DNA from: Torymus aiolomorphi
Lineage: Eukaryota; Arthropoda; Insecta; Hymenoptera; Torymidae
NCBI GenBank assembly: GCA_036365515.1
Contig: CM070873.1
Coordinates: 264,310,075 to 264,374,074 of the forward strand
Length of the DNA: 64,000 bases
Direction of reading: 5' to 3'
Position 1 is the first letter of the stretch; every line of letters starts with the position of its first letter. Below are positions 58,260 through 64,000 of the stretch, in pieces. The notes under the pieces were generated by a model, which was not told the DNA's origin, made no database searches, and was given only the letters and a program-made list of their open reading frames with translations. The position numbers were made by a program, and so were the translations under genes.

Positions 58260-60725
58260 TTCGACGGATACTCAATATTTATCAGTTTGACATAAGATGC
58301 AATAAAGTAGGAATTTCAGAATTATGAATTCGCTTAAACTTTAAAATATTTTTAGATGTGAAATTATTGACAGAGCCCTGATATTAAACCTTATCACTTC
58401 AAAAAATTATTGTTAAAAAATTTAAATAATACTGTAAAAACTAGTTTTCATTTGTTTTTTAGAATAAAAATTAAATAGTTCCAAACTTATAATCGTATAA
58501 GGTTGCATAACGGAAATTCACTATGATTAACGTAAAATTGGAGCAGTAAAGTTCAGCAACAGTTTAATCGTATAGTAGTTTGACTATAAATTTAATGCGA
58601 TTAAATTTTTTGTATTTGTGAATTGTATGTGTTTAATTAGAAAGAATAATCTCATAAAAACCATTGCAATATTATTAGTCTAGTTACTAAAACATGTTAT
58701 AACAAAAAAACAAATTAACATCTTCAATACCGTTGAATGAAAATTAATACGTGCTTTCATTTACTTTTGTTTGCGCCTTTCAACATTTTTTTCTATTACA
58801 TACAAGTAAGTGCAAAGATTCATTCACAAACAAAAACACACGACTTGGTAGAAAATATTTCCGAAATTTATTTGAACTCGTTTCACAAAGTTCGTCGAAT
58901 TTCTTAAAACACTATAATACTAAATTTACTAACTAATAGTCGGTATACACTTCATGAATTTTACATTAATTTAACTTCAATAATATTGCTTCACTGAAGT
59001 TTGTACGATATTTTCCGGAATAAAGTTATTTTGCGCAATATAGTTTTAAATGGAAAAGTAAATTTAACCTTGGACTGCACATTCCCTCAGGAATAATTAG
59101 TATGTAGCACGCTTCACAGATAATTCGACCTTGAAATGTCGTTGCACCTGTTTAACTACATTTAGAATAATCATTTATAAGTTCAGATTATAATAAATAT
59201 AACAAAAATGTTGACTAATCATTTGTAAAGAAATTATTTATTTTACCAAGAACGCATTGAAAATACTCCATTAAATTAGTTTATGCTGAGATTTTAGAAC
59301 TTGGAGCCTTCTGAATATGTAGACATATTTTTGTACACGGACCCTAACATAATCTTGCGGAATTTCACTCTCGTGCTTATGATCGTCAAGCGTTATGTAC
59401 TACCGCACTCTGTACGGAGAGACAGGGCTCACAGGTTAGCCTCGGCCCACATTGCCATAACACTTTCACTGACGTAACACTCGACTCCAAACTATTGCGT
59501 TAATGTGTTACTCCCTCTCTACCTCAAAACTGTTTGATTGCATACTTATAACAGACTTGAGCCTTCCTCATTTCTTCTACATAATACGCGTGAGCTCGCA
59601 CTTGCCAATTCAACAAGTCTTTTTATTTGCTTATGCCTTTTTATTATATACCTTCATGTACCTTTTGTAAAATTTTACAACCTTTCTCGCTACCGAACCC
59701 TCGTTAGTTTTGTTTATATTTGTCCATAATTTCAACCACATTAAATATATAATTCATACCGGACATTCAAAAAATAAATGATATATTTTACTTCCTATTT
59801 CATGATCTATCTCCAGGCAAATCTAGCCTCAATTATATAAGTTTCTCTAAATTAAATGAACATTTTGAGGTTTTTGAGATTTTATGGTTTTCATTTATCA
59901 CAGCCTATATTATTTCCTCAATTAGTCATACAAAACTTTATTGTTACGATAAAAAATATTAATACCATAGCATTTTATTTATATTTATAAAACGTACGAA
60001 AAAAATTACAGTTTAATAATTAATTAAAATAAATTCAAGAAGATGTTAAAATCTAATTATATAAAGCGGTGGTTATAAAAAGAAAAATACGACTGATAAA
60101 TAACAAAAGCGTAGTCGTGCGAAAATATTGCAGCACGTAGAAACTACATATGTATATTGACACTACCGCGTATAACAAAGTGTCAAAAGGTATCATCAAG
60201 TAATTTTGGTGGTACAAAGATTGAAAATGTTTTTCAAAGAATAAAAATTCATGAAAATAATGTGACATTCACAAAATTTAAATCATGTTATTCTAAGTAC
60301 ATTTTAATGTATAAATTAACTTTTGTACTAATTATAACTCATATAAAGATATTTTCATGTAGAATAATAGGTAAATAATAATAATAAATCACATAAAAAA
60401 AACTGTTAATTATCTTTTTATATTCATGGTTAAAAAATTGAATACCTCTGTAGTTACGTAATATAAATATTAATTAATTGTGTATCCTTCCCTCATTGTA
60501 AAAAAAGGGAAACATTTATTTACTCAAAGATTATAAAAATAAATTATTTAGCCTATTAGAAAATTTAGAAATTACAATTTCGTATCTAGTCAACTATAGA
60601 AAGAGCTTTGTATCCGATAAAGCACTAGGTTAATTAAGCATTTGTTTGAACATTATATTGTAATATTTTTGTCAGACAATATCTATTTAAAATAAATTCA
60701 AACCTGCAAATAGTACAATTTACTA
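58260..60725. other. Intergenic, no gene supported
   Basis: AT-rich. A slightly GC-richer patch lies at 59.35-59.48 kb. No exon, RNA gene or terminal repeats recognised. Confidence 0.4.
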
Positions 60726-60979
60726 CACGGAGAAAAATAACATAGGAAAAATTGCCATATTTGATTGTAAGTCGAGGACAGACTCAAATCCTCCACAAAA
60801 TTGCCATAATTTATGGTAAAAATTGCCATAAATTTATAGTAATTTTTACAATGTAGGAAAAATTGCCATAAATTTATGGCAATTTTTACCATAAATTATG
60901 GCAATTTTGTGGAGGATTTCAGTCTGTTCTCGACTTACAATCCAATATGATAATTTTTCCTATGTTATTTTTCTCCGTG
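60726..60979. mobile_element. TA-flanked palindromic MITE (CACGGAGAAAAAT)
   Basis: 254-bp near-perfect palindrome with ends CACGGAGAAAAATAACATAG and complement, TA on both sides. Arms carry AAAATTGCCATA repeats. Confidence 0.92.
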
Positions 60980-60981
60980 TA

Positions 60982-62080
<1,099 letters not shown>

Positions 62081-62640
62081 AGGTAAAGTACCCAATACTG
62101 GGACAATTTTGACCATACTTTTTTATAATCTTTTCTGTTACCAAAACTAAGCATAATACATGAAAACTTTATTACTTGAGCAGATAGCTCGTGTTTGAAG
62201 GTTTATTTAAAAAAAAAAACGTCTTTTTTCGTTGCTGGTGTATTAAAATAATTGCATTAAAAGAAAATAACTATCGACTGGTGTAGTGGGAGACGGTAAC
62301 TTATTTGGAACCAGTAATGGGACGCCCATTCGAACCCAGTAGTGGGACAATACTTTTAAATGTGTCCCACTACTATGATATGGGATTTAAGAGGCACCTA
62401 AAGTGGGACAAAGTTTTCGCTATGCGCACTATTGAAACATAACCTCGAAAATTTGGATCTTGTTTATACACTAATTTAAGGAGTAAATAAATACAATAAC
62501 GAAGTGAATACATAGTTAACATCATAAATAATGCTAATGAATAATGCTGTTATCGTATTTACTGTTTATTGTAGTTTTTTTACTGTTGTCCCACTACTGG
62601 TTCCAAAATTGGCTTTGTCCCAGTACTGGGTACTTTACCT
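62081..62640. mobile_element. TA-flanked MITE (AGGTAAAGTACCCA)
   Basis: 560 bp with ends AGGTAAAGTACCCAATACTG and, inverted, AGGTAAAGTACCCAGTACTG; TA at 62079-62080 and 62641-62642. CCCAGTA(G/C)TGGGAC motifs recur inside. No ORF. Confidence 0.88.
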
Positions 62641-62876
62641 TAGTACTTTTTAAGATTTAGAAAGGAAATTTTACTTTTTGAAATAATAATTTTTATTCTG
62701 CCGAAAGTAATGTAAAAAATTTTTAATTCAGTGCTTGCGCATTTTTTCTTTTTCTATATATATATGGATGTTAATTGTTTAAATGTTATTTGTATTTAAC
62801 CAATAAACACATTTTATAATTTACATATCACATATATACAAGAAAAACATTAAATTTAGAAATGAAAAAATTTTTG

Positions 62877-62947
62877 CAGACACTGGGAATCGAACTCGGG
62901 ACCCTTGGCACGACAGTCGGACGCTCTAACCACTCACCTACAAAAGA
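62877..62947 (-). repeat. tRNA-like segment, left arm
   Basis: Complement reads GTAGGTGAGTGGTTAGAGCG, then CGACTGTCGTGCCAAGGG and GAGTTCGATTCCCAGTGTC: A-box- and B-box-like spacing of a tRNA-derived sequence. Confidence 0.5.
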
Positions 62948-63693
62948 TTTACAGTTACCCTTTTCTAAACTGATACATAAGCTACACTACGATGTACGCG
63001 CTATTGCTTTTTCTATTAATCGATACATAATTAAGTAAGAATAACATTATTATCAAATTTAATATAGTTACTTTATTTAAAAATATTAGAAGTAAATAAC
63101 AATAATTTTTTTCATCAAAAATAAAGGACACATGAAAAAGGTGTGTTTATAAACCCCTACCATACCGACATCATCATTTAATTTTTATTTACTATAATAA
63201 ATCCTGCGATCTTTTTTTTTTATAAATGAATGCGATTTTCTGTCTTTCACAATCCATGCCAAAAATACGTGGTTAAAAAATTTTTTAAATTTCAGCTCAA
63301 AAATTTTCTTATTTATTGCTCAGCAATACGTATTTTTAAATTTATATATACAATAATCTAATCAATAATGACGACGTATTTTTTGCATGGATTGTGAAAG
63401 ACAGAAAATCGCATTCATTTATAAAAAAAAAAAGATTGCAGGATTTATTATAGTAAATAAAAATTAAATGATAATGTCGGTATGGTAGGGATTTATAAAC
63501 ACACACTTTTAATATGTCCTTTATTTCTGATGAAAAAAATTATTGTTATTTACTTCTAATATTTTTAAATAAAGTAACTGTATTAAATTTGATAATAATG
63601 TTATTCTTACTTAATTATGTATCGATTAATAAAAAAAGCAATAGCGCGTAAATCGAAGTGTAGCTTATGTATCAGTTTCGAAAAGGAGAACTG

Positions 63694-63770
63694 TAAGTCT
63701 TTTATAGGTAAGTGGTTAGAGCGTTCGACTGTCGTGCCAAGGGTCTCGAGTTCGATTCCCAGTGTCTGCA
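63694..63770 (+). repeat. tRNA-like segment, right arm
   Basis: Same sequence as the left-arm copy with a few differences: GGTAAGTGGTTAGAGCG and GAGTTCGATTCCC. The loop has a GTC-type anticodon position, but the acceptor stem does not pair. Confidence 0.5.
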
Positions 63771-63944
63771 AAAATTTTTTCATTTCTAAATTTAATATTG
63801 CTTTCTCAAAGAGGAAGCTTTGTAATGGTGAAAAAAATTTTTGGAACAAAAAATGGTGAAAAAAATTTTTGGAACAAAAAATGTTTAAAAACATTTTTTA
63901 AGATTTTTGGCACCAATATCCGATGTTTTTGAGAACAAAAATTT

Positions 63945-63948
<4 letters not shown>

Positions 63949-64000
<52 letters not shown>
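63949..64000. repeat. (TG)n microsatellite running off the window
   Basis: TG units continue to the last base. Confidence 0.97.

Larger units (their letters stand above)
62849..63797. mobile_element. Long palindrome with a tRNA-like segment in each arm
   Basis: Arms of about 415-420 bp (62849-63265 and 63378-63797) are close inverted copies around a spacer of about 110 bp. Each arm includes a tRNA-like stretch. No ORF is meaningful. Confidence 0.85.

Noticed and set aside
63694..63770. Functional tRNA gene
   Set aside because: A- and B-box-like motifs are present but acceptor and D stems do not pair, and it lies in a palindrome repeat.

Overview
The window reads as a piece of an insect genome. 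It has intron-containing genes with GT-AG junctions, an ecdysone-early ETS transcription factor (Eip74EF/E74), GC-rich exons in AT-rich surroundings, long (TG)n, (CT)n and (GA)n tracts, and dense small DNA transposons. A holometabolous insect, perhaps a hymenopteran, is my guess, but the sequence alone does not settle the order.

Layout. (1) 1-2772 is almost all transposon sequence: a roughly 2.2 kb TIR element with another nested in it, then a 433-bp palindrome that ends at a splice acceptor. (2) 2774-4952 (+) holds five exons of a choline transporter-like protein (SLC44 family); its N-terminal exon(s) lie left of the window. (3) 5619-14219 (-) is a complete alpha-spectrin gene of six coding exons and 2421 codons, convergent with the transporter. 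A candidate 45-nt in-frame cassette microexon at 9504-9548 resembles the start of the following exon. (4) 18102-31014 (-) is Eip74EF in five coding exons (548 codons, all introns phase 1): an N-terminal PLDLS motif, His/Gln-rich and polyQ stretches, and a C-terminal ETS domain. A GC-rich island fills part of intron 4, and another covers exon 1 and the sequence upstream of it. (5) 32-64 kb has no host gene that I can support. It is a graveyard of mobile DNA: two LINE fragments, a Penelope-like element remnant with a GIY-YIG endonuclease fragment and inverted terminal repeats carrying a hammerhead-like core, many TA-, TAA- and TTAA-flanked palindromic elements (often nested), tRNA-like segments, and long dinucleotide tracts. 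GC-rich islands near 37.0-37.5 kb and 43.9-44.1 kb could be distal regulatory DNA for Eip74EF.

The genes do not form a pathway: membrane transporter, membrane skeleton and hormone-response transcription factor. Alpha-spectrin and Eip74EF lie in tandem on the minus strand. The transporter and alpha-spectrin converge with poly(A) signals only about 30 bp apart.

The most interesting points are the alpha-spectrin microexon, the Penelope-like remnant with a 15-bp target duplication, the palindrome abutting the transporter's splice acceptor, the clean TAA-flanked palindrome inside a LINE, and the nuclear-receptor-like site cluster in Eip74EF intron 1.
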